From: UBA6059 sp040219045 | Lineage (GTDB): Bacteria > Bacteroidota > Bacteroidia > Cytophagales > Cyclobacteriaceae | DNA: 64,000 bases | Direction of reading: 5' to 3' | Assembly (NCBI GenBank): GCA_965229505.1 | Contig: OZ245881.1 | Location: 2,604,001-2,668,000, forward strand | In this document: piece after piece, positions 51,350 through 64,000 of the stretch | Numbering within the stretch: position 1 is the first letter of the stretch | Layout: every line of letters starts with the position of its first letter | Program-made: the position numbers and the translations under genes | The notes under the pieces: generated by a model | Databases searched by the model: none | Seen by the model: only the letters and a program-made list of their open reading frames with translations | What the model was told of the DNA's origin: nothing

Positions 51350-52687
51350 TTAGTTCAGCGGCATTTCGCGGAACTCCTTCGCCGAGATCGCCTTGCTTTT
51401 GAGGGTGATATTTTCCTTTACATAGCCGATGACCTTTTCATCCATCACCTGGTTGTAAACCTTCATATAATTATCCCCATTCTCACCTTTGAGGTAGTTG
51501 TCAGCAAAGGCGTCAAGATTGGACTCAAACTGCTCTCCAGCCATGCCGGATGCAGCTAATTGACTCTTGATAAGCTTCTTCGCTTCAGCGAGTACTTCGT
51601 CATTCTCAACTTTGATCTCGTTGTTTTTGACGATCTTATTCTTGATGAGCGACCATTTCAACTCCTTAGCATAGCCATCATATTCATTAGCCACATCCTC
51701 AGGAGTCACTTTGCCGTCATTAGATCTTAGCAGCCATTCCTTTAAGAATTCGTCCGGCAAATCAAATTTATTGGCTGAAACCAGCTTGTTTTGGATAGCC
51801 ACCTTTTCAAAGTTGGCCTCTTCCTTAGCGTAATTCTGACTGACGACCTCTTTGATTCGCTCTTTAAACTCTTCAAGACTCTTAACAGAATCTTTGCCAA
51901 AAGTCTTATCGAATAGCTCTTGATTTACCTCGGCGGGCTCAGTTCTATTTATATTTTTGATTGTAAAGCTGAAGTCTGACTTTATGCCTTTGATGGCATC
52001 TTTGTCCAGGTCGGTGATTTGGGTCACATAGTCATCATCTTTGATTGCCTTAGCTATCGCAAATGTGATGACCTCCTCTTTAGACTTATCGATAAAATCT
52101 TTCTGGGCCTTCTTCTCAATTTTCTCGATCTCCAGAAGCACGTCTTTCTCGACCCCTGCTTCCTCGTTCACAAGTGTTCCAAATAGAGAATCTCCGGCAG
52201 CACTCTTATCAGGATTAGTCATTTCACCCATCTGATTTTGCAGATTCTCAATGGTCTCCTGGATCACTGCATCATCTATCTTGATGGTATAGGTATCCAC
52301 CTTGACCTTCTTATCTATGGTTACATCAAAGTCTTCGGCCAAGCCTAGTTTGTACTGAAATTCAAACTCTTTTTGATTGTCCCAGTCTACAGCAGAATTC
52401 ACCTCTTCATCCGGAAGTGGGTCACCGAGTACCTGTAGCTCCTGCTCTCTGATATAGTCATATAGCTTGCGAGAGAGTATGTCGTTCACCTCTTCTGCCA
52501 GCACACCCTTGCCATACATTTTCTTAATTAGGCCCATAGGGACTTTGCCAGGTCTAAACCCTTTAAGGTTCGATTTTTTGGCATAGTCCTTAATCTTTTC
52601 ATCAACCTTAAGTTGATAATCATCTTCGATTAATCTAATTTTAATTAAGGCTTCAGTTTTTGAAATTTTGTCGAGCGTAATTTCCAA
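51350..52687 (-). CDS. tig: Trigger factor
   Basis: Ribosome-associated chaperone of 445 residues. The N-terminal ribosome-binding domain has the signature NLKGFRPGKVPMGLIKKMYG near residue 38. A middle domain of PPIase type (about 150-240) is divergent. The long helical C-terminal domain runs to the end (FDLPDEFLKEWLLRSNDGKV). The classical neighbour order tig-clpP-clpX is kept here. Confidence 0.94.
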   Translation of the reverse strand: MEITLDKISKTEALIKIRLIEDDYQLKVDEKIKDYAKKSNLKGFRPGKVPMGLIKKMYGKGVLAEEVNDILSRKLYDYIREQELQVLGDPLPDEEVNSAVDWDNQKEFEFQYKLGLAEDFDVTIDKKVKVDTYTIKIDDAVIQETIENLQNQMGEMTNPDKSAAGDSLFGTLVNEEAGVEKDVLLEIEKIEKKAQKDFIDKSKEEVITFAIAKAIKDDDYVTQITDLDKDAIKGIKSDFSFTIKNINRTEPAEVNQELFDKTFGKDSVKSLEEFKERIKEVVSQNYAKEEANFEKVAIQNKLVSANKFDLPDEFLKEWLLRSNDGKVTPEDVANEYDGYAKELKWSLIKNKIVKNNEIKVENDEVLAEAKKLIKSQLAASGMAGEQFESNLDAFADNYLKGENGDNYMKVYNQVMDEKVIGYVKENITLKSKAISAKEFREMPLN

Positions 52688-52716
52688 GGTAGAATTATTT
52701 ATTGTTCAGTAAAACT

Positions 52717-52754
52717 AAAAACCCTCTAACTCGATTGATATCGCGCAAGAGGGT
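52717..52754 (-). terminator. Intrinsic terminator after tRNA-Leu
   Basis: ACCCTCT and AGAGGGT pair across a 20-nt loop, followed on the minus strand by a T run. It ends the tRNA transcript before tig. Confidence 0.75.
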
Positions 52755-52762
52755 CTTTTATT

Positions 52763-52847
52763 TGGTGCGGATGGAGGGACTCGAACCCCCATGCCTCGCG
52801 GCGCTAGATCCTAAGTCTAGTGCGTCTACCAATTTCGCCACATCCGC
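52763..52847 (-). tRNA. tRNA-Leu (anticodon TAG)
   Basis: The minus strand starts GCGGATGTGGCGAAATTGG and ends CATCCGCACCA, so CCA is encoded. The anticodon loop is CTTAGGA, with TAG reading CUA-type codons. A long variable arm (about GCGCCGCGAGGCATGG region) is present, as expected for leucine tRNA. Confidence 0.95.
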
Positions 52848-52928
52848 TTTCTAAAATTGGAACGCAAATGTATTGATTAAAATTTCTCAAGCCAAGCATT
52901 GATTTAAGAAAATTATGGAGAGTGTAGA

Positions 52929-55145
52929 ATGGAGATAGAAACATTGGTGGAAGTCGATCAGGAAGAAGAAAAAAAAGAGATACTAAGGAGATATCGAGCA
53001 CTGTTGAGGCACGCCAAACCTTTTCTGAAAGGGGATGATGCCAAGCAGATAAAAAAGGCTTTTAACACTTCGTTAGAAGCACACAGAAATATGCGGCGAA
53101 AGTCGGGTGAGCCTTACATATTTCATCCGTTGGCAGTAGCGGAAATCTGCGTTACTGAAATTGGCTTGGGAACTACTTCGATCATCTCAGCACTACTGCA
53201 TGATGTCGTAGAGGATACCGAATGGGAGATTAGTGATATCGAGCGTGATTTTGGTCCCAAGATCGCTATGATTATTGATGGCTTGACTAAGATTTCGGGA
53301 GTATTTGATCACGGTAGTTCACAGCAAGCTGAGAATTTCAGAAAGATGCTTTTGACACTGTCGGAAGATGTGCGGGTCATCTTGGTGAAATTGGCCGATA
53401 GGCTTCACAACATGCGCACATTGGGCTCAATGCCGCGCAACAAGCAGCTCAAAATATCCTCGGAGACTATCTATCTCTACGCGCCGCTAGCACACCGATT
53501 GGGTTTATATGCAATAAAATCGGAGCTTGAAGACCTCTATTTGAAGTATACTGAGACCGATACTTTCAATTCAATAGTTGATAACATCGCCAGTACAAAA
53601 GCCTCCAGAACTAAGTTTATAGCCAACTTCATCAAGCCCATAAAGGATACTATTAAGAAGCATAAAATAGATGTGGAAATTAAAGGAAGGCCTAAGTCAG
53701 TGTATTCCATCTGGAATAAAATGAAGAAACAGGACATTCCTTTTGAAGAGGTTTATGATCTATTTGCAGTGCGTATTATCATTGACACCACCCTGGAGAG
53801 AGAGAAGGCGGAGTGTTGGCAGGTTTATTCTATTGTGACAGACTATTATCAGCCCAATCCTGATCGTTTGCGCGATTGGGTATCCACCCCTAGAGCCAAT
53901 GGTTATGAGTCGCTCCACACTACCGTAATGAGTCCGCAGGGCCAGTGGGTGGAGGTGCAAATCAGAACCAAGCGAATGGATGAGATAGCGGAGAAGGGTT
54001 ACGCAGCTCATTGGAAATATAAGGAGAACACAAGTCAGGAATCGGGGCTTGAGCAATGGATTCAGCGTGTGCGTGATACTCTGGAGCAAAGTGATGCTAG
54101 TGCTTTGGAATTCGTGGACGACTTCAGAGGCAATCTGTTCAATGAAGAGGTGTTTGTTTTCACTCCCCGTGGAGAACTGAAGACACTCCCTCATGGTGCT
54201 ACAGCCCTGGATTTTGCATTTGATATCCATACCGAGGTTGGAGGGAAGTGCTTAGGCGCTAAGGTGAACCAAAAACTCGTTCCGCTCAATCATGTGCTAA
54301 AAAATGGAGACCAAGTAGAGATACTCACATCTAACAAGCAAAAGCCAAATGAAGGATGGTTAAGGTTTGTGGTTAGTTCCAAAGCCAAGTCGAAAATCAA
54401 AGACTTACTCAAAGAAGAGCGCAAGGCGTCCGCAGCTGAGGGGAAGGAAATAGTAAAGCGTAAGCTCAAGCAGTTGAAGCTTCAACTTACCCAGGAGACT
54501 ATTGATCAACTTGTGGCCTATTTTGATGCCAAGACTCCACTTGAGTTTTTCTTTCAGGTAGGACTTGGAAAAATTGATGCTACCAGTATTAAGCGGTTCA
54601 AGGATGTTAGGGACGAAGCTGACTCTAAAGAGAAAGCCAGAGCTACTGATGCCAAGGAAGTAGAGAAGACGCTCAAGACGGCAAAAGGAACTGATCACGA
54701 CATGTTGCTCATTGGGGAGGATATGGATGTGATCGACTACAAGCTTTCAAAATGTTGTAATCCGATACCAGGCGACAGTGTTTTTGGGTTTGTCACAGTC
54801 AATGAAGGTATCAAAATCCATAGAACCTCCTGTCCCAATGCCGCTGAATTGATGTCAAACTATGGGTACAGAGTGGTCAAGGCAAAGTGGACCTCCCAGA
54901 AGGAAATTGCTTTCTTGGCCGGTCTTACTATTGTAGGTACCGACCGCATTGGCCTCATAAATAGCATCACCACGATCATATCCAACGAACTAAAGGTGAA
55001 TATGCGATCAATGACGATCGATACGGACAATGGTATCTTCGAAGGCAACATTAAGCTGTACGTCAACGATACACGCCATTTAGATGAGTTGATGAAAAAA
55101 TTGGAAAAAGTACCCGGCGTAGTGAACGTTACCCGATTCAATTGA
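52929..55145 (+). CDS. rsh: Bifunctional (p)ppGpp synthetase/hydrolase (RelA/SpoT homologue)
   Basis: Alarmone enzyme of 738 residues. The hydrolase domain has the HD motif in ISALLHDVVEDTEWEI near residue 88, intact, and VKLADRLHNMRTLGSMPRNK near residue 155. The synthetase domain has GRPKSVYSIWNKMKK near residue 256, DLFAVRIIID near residue 276 and RANGYESLHTTVM near residue 322. A TGS domain (VFTPRGELKTLPHGATALDF) and a C-terminal ACT domain (AGLTIVGTDRIGLINSITTI) follow. Both active sites look complete. The fur gene lies 43 bp downstream. Confidence 0.96.
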   Translation: MEIETLVEVDQEEEKKEILRRYRALLRHAKPFLKGDDAKQIKKAFNTSLEAHRNMRRKSGEPYIFHPLAVAEICVTEIGLGTTSIISALLHDVVEDTEWEISDIERDFGPKIAMIIDGLTKISGVFDHGSSQQAENFRKMLLTLSEDVRVILVKLADRLHNMRTLGSMPRNKQLKISSETIYLYAPLAHRLGLYAIKSELEDLYLKYTETDTFNSIVDNIASTKASRTKFIANFIKPIKDTIKKHKIDVEIKGRPKSVYSIWNKMKKQDIPFEEVYDLFAVRIIIDTTLEREKAECWQVYSIVTDYYQPNPDRLRDWVSTPRANGYESLHTTVMSPQGQWVEVQIRTKRMDEIAEKGYAAHWKYKENTSQESGLEQWIQRVRDTLEQSDASALEFVDDFRGNLFNEEVFVFTPRGELKTLPHGATALDFAFDIHTEVGGKCLGAKVNQKLVPLNHVLKNGDQVEILTSNKQKPNEGWLRFVVSSKAKSKIKDLLKEERKASAAEGKEIVKRKLKQLKLQLTQETIDQLVAYFDAKTPLEFFFQVGLGKIDATSIKRFKDVRDEADSKEKARATDAKEVEKTLKTAKGTDHDMLLIGEDMDVIDYKLSKCCNPIPGDSVFGFVTVNEGIKIHRTSCPNAAELMSNYGYRVVKAKWTSQKEIAFLAGLTIVGTDRIGLINSITTIISNELKVNMRSMTIDTDNGIFEGNIKLYVNDTRHLDELMKKLEKVPGVVNVTRFN

Positions 55146-55170
55146 ATTGATGTAAAGCGTACTATATTTA
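55142..55170 (+). promoter_or_regulatory. Possible promoter for fur
   Basis: TTG at 55142-55144, 18 bp, then TATATTTA at 55163-55170, one base off the TANNTTTG consensus. It has the same spacing as the promoter before the QueD-like gene. Confidence 0.4.
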
Positions 55171-55188
55171 CCAATCTAAATCAGGGAA

Positions 55189-55662
55189 ATGGCCTTAAAC
55201 GAGAAGATTTATGAAGAGGTCAAGAGAATTTTTACGAATTATCTTGAAAACAAGGGTTTAAGAAAGACTCCTGAGAGATACGCTATCCTAGAGGAGATCT
55301 ATTCCCGAGACGGACATTTTGATGTGGAGTCACTCTACATTAGCATGAAAAATAAGAACTATCGTGTGAGCCGGGCTACTGTATACAACAGCCTTGATTT
55401 ATTGGTGGAGTGCGACTTGGTGAGCAAACATCAATTTGGGCGAAACTTGGCTCAGTATGAAAAGTCATATGGTTTCAAACAGCACGATCATATTCTTATG
55501 CAGGACAGTGGGGAGGTATTGGAATTTTGCGATCCCCGCATTCAAAACATTAAAAACACACTTGAGGAAATGTTTGATATTGTCATAACCCACCATTCTT
55601 TGTATTTCTTTGCGAAGAAAAATAAGGTAGCCCAAAAAGAAGAAACAGAGAATGCAGACTAA
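55189..55662 (+). CDS. fur: Fur family transcriptional regulator
   Basis: Metal-responsive repressor of 157 residues. The winged helix reads GLRKTPERYAILEEIYSRDG and RVSRATVYNSLDLLVECDLV. The metal site region is YGFKQHDHILMQDSGEVLEF. VITHHSLYFFAKK at the C-terminus adds further histidines. The usual pair of CxxC zinc motifs is absent, a known variation. Iron, zinc or peroxide sensing cannot be told apart. It overlaps the STAS gene by 11 bp. Confidence 0.88.
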   Translation: MALNEKIYEEVKRIFTNYLENKGLRKTPERYAILEEIYSRDGHFDVESLYISMKNKNYRVSRATVYNSLDLLVECDLVSKHQFGRNLAQYEKSYGFKQHDHILMQDSGEVLEFCDPRIQNIKNTLEEMFDIVITHHSLYFFAKKNKVAQKEETENAD

Positions 55663-55999
55663 TTATTCACATGATTTGATTGATGATCTACTGGTTATCA
55701 ATTTTGCTGGAGACCTTATCGGTGAGCAAAGTGGGCCGGAACTCATGGAGATTATCAATGACAGAATTAATCAAAAGGTGCTCTTCGCAGCAATTGATAT
55801 TTCTGATATTAGATACATCAACAGTAGCGGTATTGGAGTGTTGATCACCATTTTGACCAAGTTCCGAAACAAGGGTGGTGAAGTCCTTTTGGTAAACCCT
55901 TCCGAGCATGTCAAGAAGCTACTGGTGATTACCAAGCTAAATGCTATTTTCACTATTGTGAATACTATCGAAGAGGCGCGAGCCACAATCAAAAAATAA
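55652..55999 (+). CDS. STAS-domain protein (anti-anti-sigma type)
   Basis: Protein of 115 residues that is one STAS domain. DISDIRYINSSGIGVLITIL near residue 49 holds the serine that is phosphorylated in SpoIIAA-like proteins. VKKLLVITKLNAIFTIVNTI follows. No anti-sigma kinase gene is nearby. It overlaps the fur gene by 11 bp and is 1 bp from purA, so it belongs to the same operon. A role in partner-switching control is likely but its partner is unknown. Confidence 0.88.
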   Translation: MQTNYSHDLIDDLLVINFAGDLIGEQSGPELMEIINDRINQKVLFAAIDISDIRYINSSGIGVLITILTKFRNKGGEVLLVNPSEHVKKLLVITKLNAIFTIVNTIEEARATIKK

Positions 56000-56000
56000 T

Positions 56001-57266
56001 ATGCCCGTAGATGTATTGTTAGGCCTTCAGTGGGGAGATGAAGGGAAGGGGAAGATCGTTGATTTTTTAGCCCCCAAGTACGATGTTGTGGCCAGATTTC
56101 AGGGAGGCCCCAATGCCGGTCACACCTTGGAGTTTAACGGTATTAAACATGTGCTCCACCAGATTCCTTCAGGTATCTTTAGAGAGGATATCATCAACAT
56201 AATTGGTAATGGAGTCGTGCTGGACCCGGTCATCCTGAAGAGGGAGATTGAAGATTTGGGTAAGTTCAATCTTGACCTGAAGAAGAATTTATTTATTTCT
56301 AAGAAGGCACAGATTATTACGCCAACTCACAGAATGTTGGATGCGGCCTATGAAAAATCCAAAGGAGACAAAAAGATTGGATCTACATTGAAGGGTATTG
56401 GCCCTACTTACCAGGATAAGATTGGAAGGCTCGGGCTAAGAATTGGAGACACGCTTACCACCTCGTTTAAAGAGAGATATCAACAACTTCAGAGTCACCA
56501 TAAAAACCTACTGGATTTCTATGGTGCAGATACCAACACTTCATTATTAGATGACGAGTTTTTTGATGCCATTGAGTTTCTTCACAGTTTCAATATTGTC
56601 GATAGCGAGTACTTGATAAATGATTATCTCTTATCAGGAAAGAAGATACTAGCCGAGGGCGCCCAGGGATCATTGCTTGATATTGATTTTGGTAGTTATC
56701 CTTTCGTGACGAGTTCTAGTACCACTTGCGCCGGGGCATGCACGGGGTTGGGCGTTGCGCCTAGTCAGATCGGTGAGGTCTTTGGCATCTTCAAGGCGTA
56801 TTGCACCCGAGTCGGTAGCGGGCCATTTCCCACGGAATTGCACGATGAGGTCGGTGAGCAAATGCGTAAAGAAGGAGCGGAGTTCGGGGCTACTACTGGT
56901 AGACCGAGAAGGTGTGGCTGGCTTGACATCCCGGCTTTAAAGTATGCTACTATGATTAATGGCGTCACACAGCTCTTAATGATGAAAGCAGATGTGCTTA
57001 ATATATTTGAGGAAATAAGAGTTTGTACATCCTACAGGATTGAGGGCCAGGTGACAGATCATTTTCCGTTTGACAGCTCCGATGAACTTATAGACCCTAT
57101 TTATGAAGAATTGACTGGGTGGCATACATCTTTGAGAGGCATTAATGATCTGGAAGCTTTACCAAGCGAATTGAAAAGCTATAAAAGCTATATTGAGGGT
57201 AAGACAAACGTACCAATTAGTTTGATATCCACTGGGCCAGACCGTACCCAGACTATTACGACCTAG
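56001..57266 (+). CDS. purA: Adenylosuccinate synthase
   Basis: GTP-dependent enzyme of 421 residues that converts IMP and aspartate to adenylosuccinate, the first AMP-specific step of purine synthesis. The P-loop is LGLQWGDEGKGKIVDFLA at the N-terminus and GPNAGHTLEF follows. KGIGPTYQDKIGRLGLRIGD near residue 132 and TTGRPRRCGWLD near residue 298 are signature blocks. Length is usual. It follows the STAS gene directly. The rRNA operon leader begins downstream. Confidence 0.97.
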   Translation: MPVDVLLGLQWGDEGKGKIVDFLAPKYDVVARFQGGPNAGHTLEFNGIKHVLHQIPSGIFREDIINIIGNGVVLDPVILKREIEDLGKFNLDLKKNLFISKKAQIITPTHRMLDAAYEKSKGDKKIGSTLKGIGPTYQDKIGRLGLRIGDTLTTSFKERYQQLQSHHKNLLDFYGADTNTSLLDDEFFDAIEFLHSFNIVDSEYLINDYLLSGKKILAEGAQGSLLDIDFGSYPFVTSSSTTCAGACTGLGVAPSQIGEVFGIFKAYCTRVGSGPFPTELHDEVGEQMRKEGAEFGATTGRPRRCGWLDIPALKYATMINGVTQLLMMKADVLNIFEEIRVCTSYRIEGQVTDHFPFDSSDELIDPIYEELTGWHTSLRGINDLEALPSELKSYKSYIEGKTNVPISLISTGPDRTQTITT

Positions 57267-57926
57267 CAGCCGATCGGTGTAAAAGATTGATGTAGCGCTC
57301 ATTGATTTAATTTCTGTCATTTTCCTTTCTTGTAATAGTTTAAGTTGTTGAGATATGTTTTATCTTCGTCCTCCGTTTCGGATGGAGATGGGTAACGGTG
57401 TTGGATGATGGAGATGTCAGTTGTTCAGGCGACTATTGATGGGACACATTGCAGGTATGGCAATATGTTTTAGCGAAGGGGCTCAGGGGACTGCTTAACT
57501 ATGATTAGGGAGCGAGTAATGGTTGCCTAAAAACTTTCTCAAATTTTTTCCATCACTATTTAGGTTTAGGATAATTATTTTTTTTACTTTTGCATCCGCT
57601 TAAGGGGTTAGAGAGGGAGAAAGGGGAGCCAAAGCGGCAAAAATTTAGGTTATCTGGGAAGCAGAAGCCACTATTTCTTGAGATTAGGGTAAAGGGTACT
57701 ACGGTGTATGTATAGGCAACACGAAAGGTACTTCCTAAAGGAGAGGAAAATGTTCTTTGAACTGATGAAATATGATAGCGAACCGAATAGAGAAGGCTAG
57801 AAATAGTTTTTTGTTATTCTTTGAGATAAGCAGCTAGGGTTAACACACATTGATCCGATCCTAGATCGGGTGGCTTTATCGAGAGGGCAGTAATGCTTTT
57901 GAGATAGGGTTTAAAATTTATAATAC
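57267..57926 (+). promoter_or_regulatory. rRNA operon leader and promoter region
   Basis: 660 bp between purA and 16S. TACTTTTG at 57585-57592 fits the Bacteroidota -7 element TANNTTTG; it is preceded by a T-rich stretch but lacks a clear TTG at -33. A boxA-like TTATTCTTTGAGATAAG lies near 57813-57829. No protein gene is seen. Confidence 0.65.
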
Positions 57927-59446
<1,520 letters not shown>

Positions 59447-59497
59447 GAGCTTTAGTTGCTTTATTAGTTCGCTATCTATTTCAAAGTTCTATAGCCA

Positions 59498-59571
59498 GGG
59501 CTTGTAGCTCAGGTGGTTAGAGCGCTACACTGATAATGTAGAGGTCCGTGGTTCGAGTCCACGCAGGCCCA
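59498..59571 (+). tRNA. tRNA-Ile (anticodon GAT)
   Basis: GGGCTTGTAGCTCAGGTGG, anticodon loop CTGATAA with GAT, T-arm GGTTCGAGTCC and acceptor CAGGCCC. It is in the usual 16S-23S spacer position. CCA is not encoded. Confidence 0.97.
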
Positions 59572-59648
59572 CATGATTGGTCAGTAGTTATTAGTTAAGA
59601 GTTGTTGGAGCAATCTGGTAGCAATTAACTATCTACCAAAACCAAACT

Positions 59649-59722
59649 GGGGGTATAGCTCAGCTGGCTAGAGCACCTGCCTTGCACGCAGGGGGTCAAC
59701 GGTTCGAATCCGTTTATCTCCA
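59649..59722 (+). tRNA. tRNA-Ala (anticodon TGC)
   Basis: GGGGGTATAGCTCAGCTGG, anticodon loop TTTGCAC-like with TGC, T-arm GGTTCGAATCC and acceptor TATCTCC. It is the second tRNA of the spacer. Confidence 0.97.
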
Positions 59723-60013
59723 CATATTTCATTTAGACCGGAAGGGTTTAAGATTATTTACTGAAAGATTGACTAAGTAGCAATACAACTGTCTTAATAC
59801 TAAATACTTAGTACTAAGACCAAGCTACTAGAATCAATCACTAATCCAGATGCCAGGAATCAGATTAGTTCAACGAGCCGTTGACTATCGATGAATAGCT
59901 AGATACTGGAGAAAGAGTTCATTGACATACTGAGAAGAGAAAATTTTTTACAAGAAAACCGAGTGCCGTCGAAAGACGGCAAACCTAGGATTTTAATATT
60001 AGTATTAGAATCG
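59723..60013 (+). other. tRNA-23S spacer with boxA-like sequence
   Basis: About 290 bp. It holds AGTTCATTGACATACTGAG near 59917-59935, a boxA-like antitermination signal, and a small GCCGTC/GACGGC hairpin near 59965-59980. No gene is seen. Confidence 0.6.
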
Positions 60014-62896
<2,883 letters not shown>

Positions 62897-63096
62897 TAGG
62901 TTGCAAGGTTTACTTGTGAAAAGTTTTTTCTTCTATAGTATGTTATGATATTAACTATCAGCCCTGAGCTAATGAATTAGCTGGGTACTGGTAACAAAGT
63001 TCTAAGAGAAGCTTAGGACACAGAGAATTTATGGTGATTATCTACCTATGCTGAAGCTACGGTAGACAAGTTGCCAGGGCGCAAGCCCAAAGATTT

Positions 63097-63208
<112 letters not shown>

Positions 63209-63242
63209 TTTAATTATTCACTGCAACTTAATGTGTAAGTGG

Positions 63243-63277
63243 AAAAGCCTTTAACACAACTGTTAAAGGCTTTTTTT
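63243..63277 (+). terminator. Terminator of the rRNA operon
   Basis: AAAAGCCTTTAACA and TGTTAAAGGCTTTT form a 14-bp perfect stem around CAAC, followed by more T residues. It lies 35 bp after 5S. Confidence 0.93.
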
Positions 63278-63564
63278 ATGTCCTGAAACCAACCAACTAA
63301 AAACTGGAAACCCCTTCACGAGCTGATAAACTCATATAATCAGGCAGTGTCCCAATTAGGTGTCTTTGTTAAAAAAGGGTTTCCACGGAAATAACTTCGT
63401 TTTCAAGATTAATTAAAGTTTTGATCGAATCGAAAATTAGTGATTGGATAACTATAAGTTTTATCTCCCATCTCCATAAAAGTTGATGTTCAAGGTTGTA
63501 TAACCTAAGGTCTTCGTAGAAAAAAGGACCTGTAGGTTTAATGGACCCTTCTAGCCAACATCAC
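63278..63564. other. Intergenic region
   Basis: About 290 bp between the rRNA terminator and the small secreted-protein gene. Nothing convincing was seen. Confidence 0.4.
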
Positions 63565-63893
63565 TTATTTCATAGCAATGACCCTATCCTGTAGAGGCAT
63601 TCCACCCAAACCACTAATTCCATCAACACCAGTATAGCTTGTTTGAAGGATCATCACCTTACCATTGAACTTGATAAAGCTGTTATTGGTAGACAGAAGT
63701 TGCGTATTTGGGTTTCTATCAAATAGTTGAAAGTTGTCTATTGAGTAGTGCTGGCTTTCAACCAACTTCCGAAGTTCAACTGCTTGCTCTAGTCTATCTT
63801 GCTTTTTCAGCTTCTTTTTTGGGTAGTTTTCTGCGCTAATGAAAAATTGATTGTACAAAGAAGGGGTAATGCTAAGCCTAATAGCTGTCTCAT
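63565..63893 (-). pseudogene. Small secreted protein with a frameshift, possibly DUF4251-like
   Basis: An ATG at 63893 opens a signal peptide, RQLLGLALPLLCTINFSLAQ, but that frame stops soon after at KTTQKRS. The rest of the protein is in another frame: KKKLKKQDRLEQAVELRKLV, then ESQHYSIDNFQLFDR, and finally GMPLQDRVIAMK. One extra A in the A6 run (63815-63820 on the plus strand) would join the two into one protein of about 110 residues. The layout (signal peptide, basic coil, then LVESQHYSI) resembles DUF4251-type Bacteroidota proteins, a weak similarity. It may be a real frameshift, a slippery site or a sequence error. Confidence 0.6.
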
Positions 63894-64000
63894 ATATATG
63901 GTTATAACGTGTTCAGTTAAAATACCTAATTATTGGCACCTTTGTAATTATCTTACATTAATTCCCCCTTAACGGGTGGCGCTGAGTTCTGTAGAAGGAT

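Noticed and set aside
53760..54230. 156-residue open frame opposite the RelA/SpoT gene
   Set aside because: Antisense to conserved synthetase and TGS domains.

Overview
The window reads as chromosomal DNA of a marine-type Bacteroidota, most likely order Cytophagales (inference; Fulvivirga, Roseivirga and Reichenbachiella are the kind of relatives to compare). Supporting signs are the SusC/SusD pair, a T9SS-type C-terminal tail, promoters of the TTG-N18/19-TANNTTTG type, weak ribosome binding sites with many TTG/GTG starts, and a 16S rRNA with Bacteroidota-like sequence.

Region 1 (about 1-21.6 kb) is a surface-polysaccharide locus. It holds about ten glycosyltransferases on both strands, a hexapeptide acyltransferase, several methyltransferases (two FkbM-like), a cupin, a DegT-type sugar aminotransferase, a Wzm/Wzt-type ABC exporter, and a multipass membrane protein that may be a polymerase or ligase. 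A glycosyltransferase pseudogene with at least four frameshifts (7.6-8.75 kb) has an intact paralogue at 17.1 kb. A VapBC-like toxin-antitoxin pair is translationally coupled to the last glycosyltransferase.

Region 2 (21.7-30.7 kb) holds a secreted TPR protein, an Lrp/AsnC regulator, a PyrR-like phosphoribosyltransferase, a 201-bp MITE-like element, a kinase-fold protein, a MurG-like glycosyltransferase, an LpxH-like phosphoesterase, and an NtrY/NtrC-type two-component pair that acts with sigma-54.

Region 3 (31-40.3 kb) is an envelope transport block. A type I secretion-like ABC/HlyD/TolC operon has an ABC subunit whose ATPase motifs are degenerate. A small T9SS-tail protein converges on it. 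A MacA-like adaptor and a MacB/LolD-like ATPase follow, preceded by a good sigma-54 promoter candidate and a perfect 15-bp dyad. Two tandem LuxR-type response regulators come next.

Region 4 (40.5-46.5 kb) is a SusC/SusD/lipoprotein operon. Region 5 (46.7-57.3 kb) is housekeeping: heptose epimerase, QueD/PTPS-like protein, LpxB, ClpX, ClpP, trigger factor, tRNA-Leu, RelA/SpoT, Fur, a STAS protein and PurA. Region 6 (57.3-63.3 kb) is a complete rRNA operon (16S, tRNA-Ile, tRNA-Ala, 23S, 5S) with a strong terminator. A small frameshifted secreted-protein gene closes the window.

All family calls come from reading motifs in the sequence; no database search was run.
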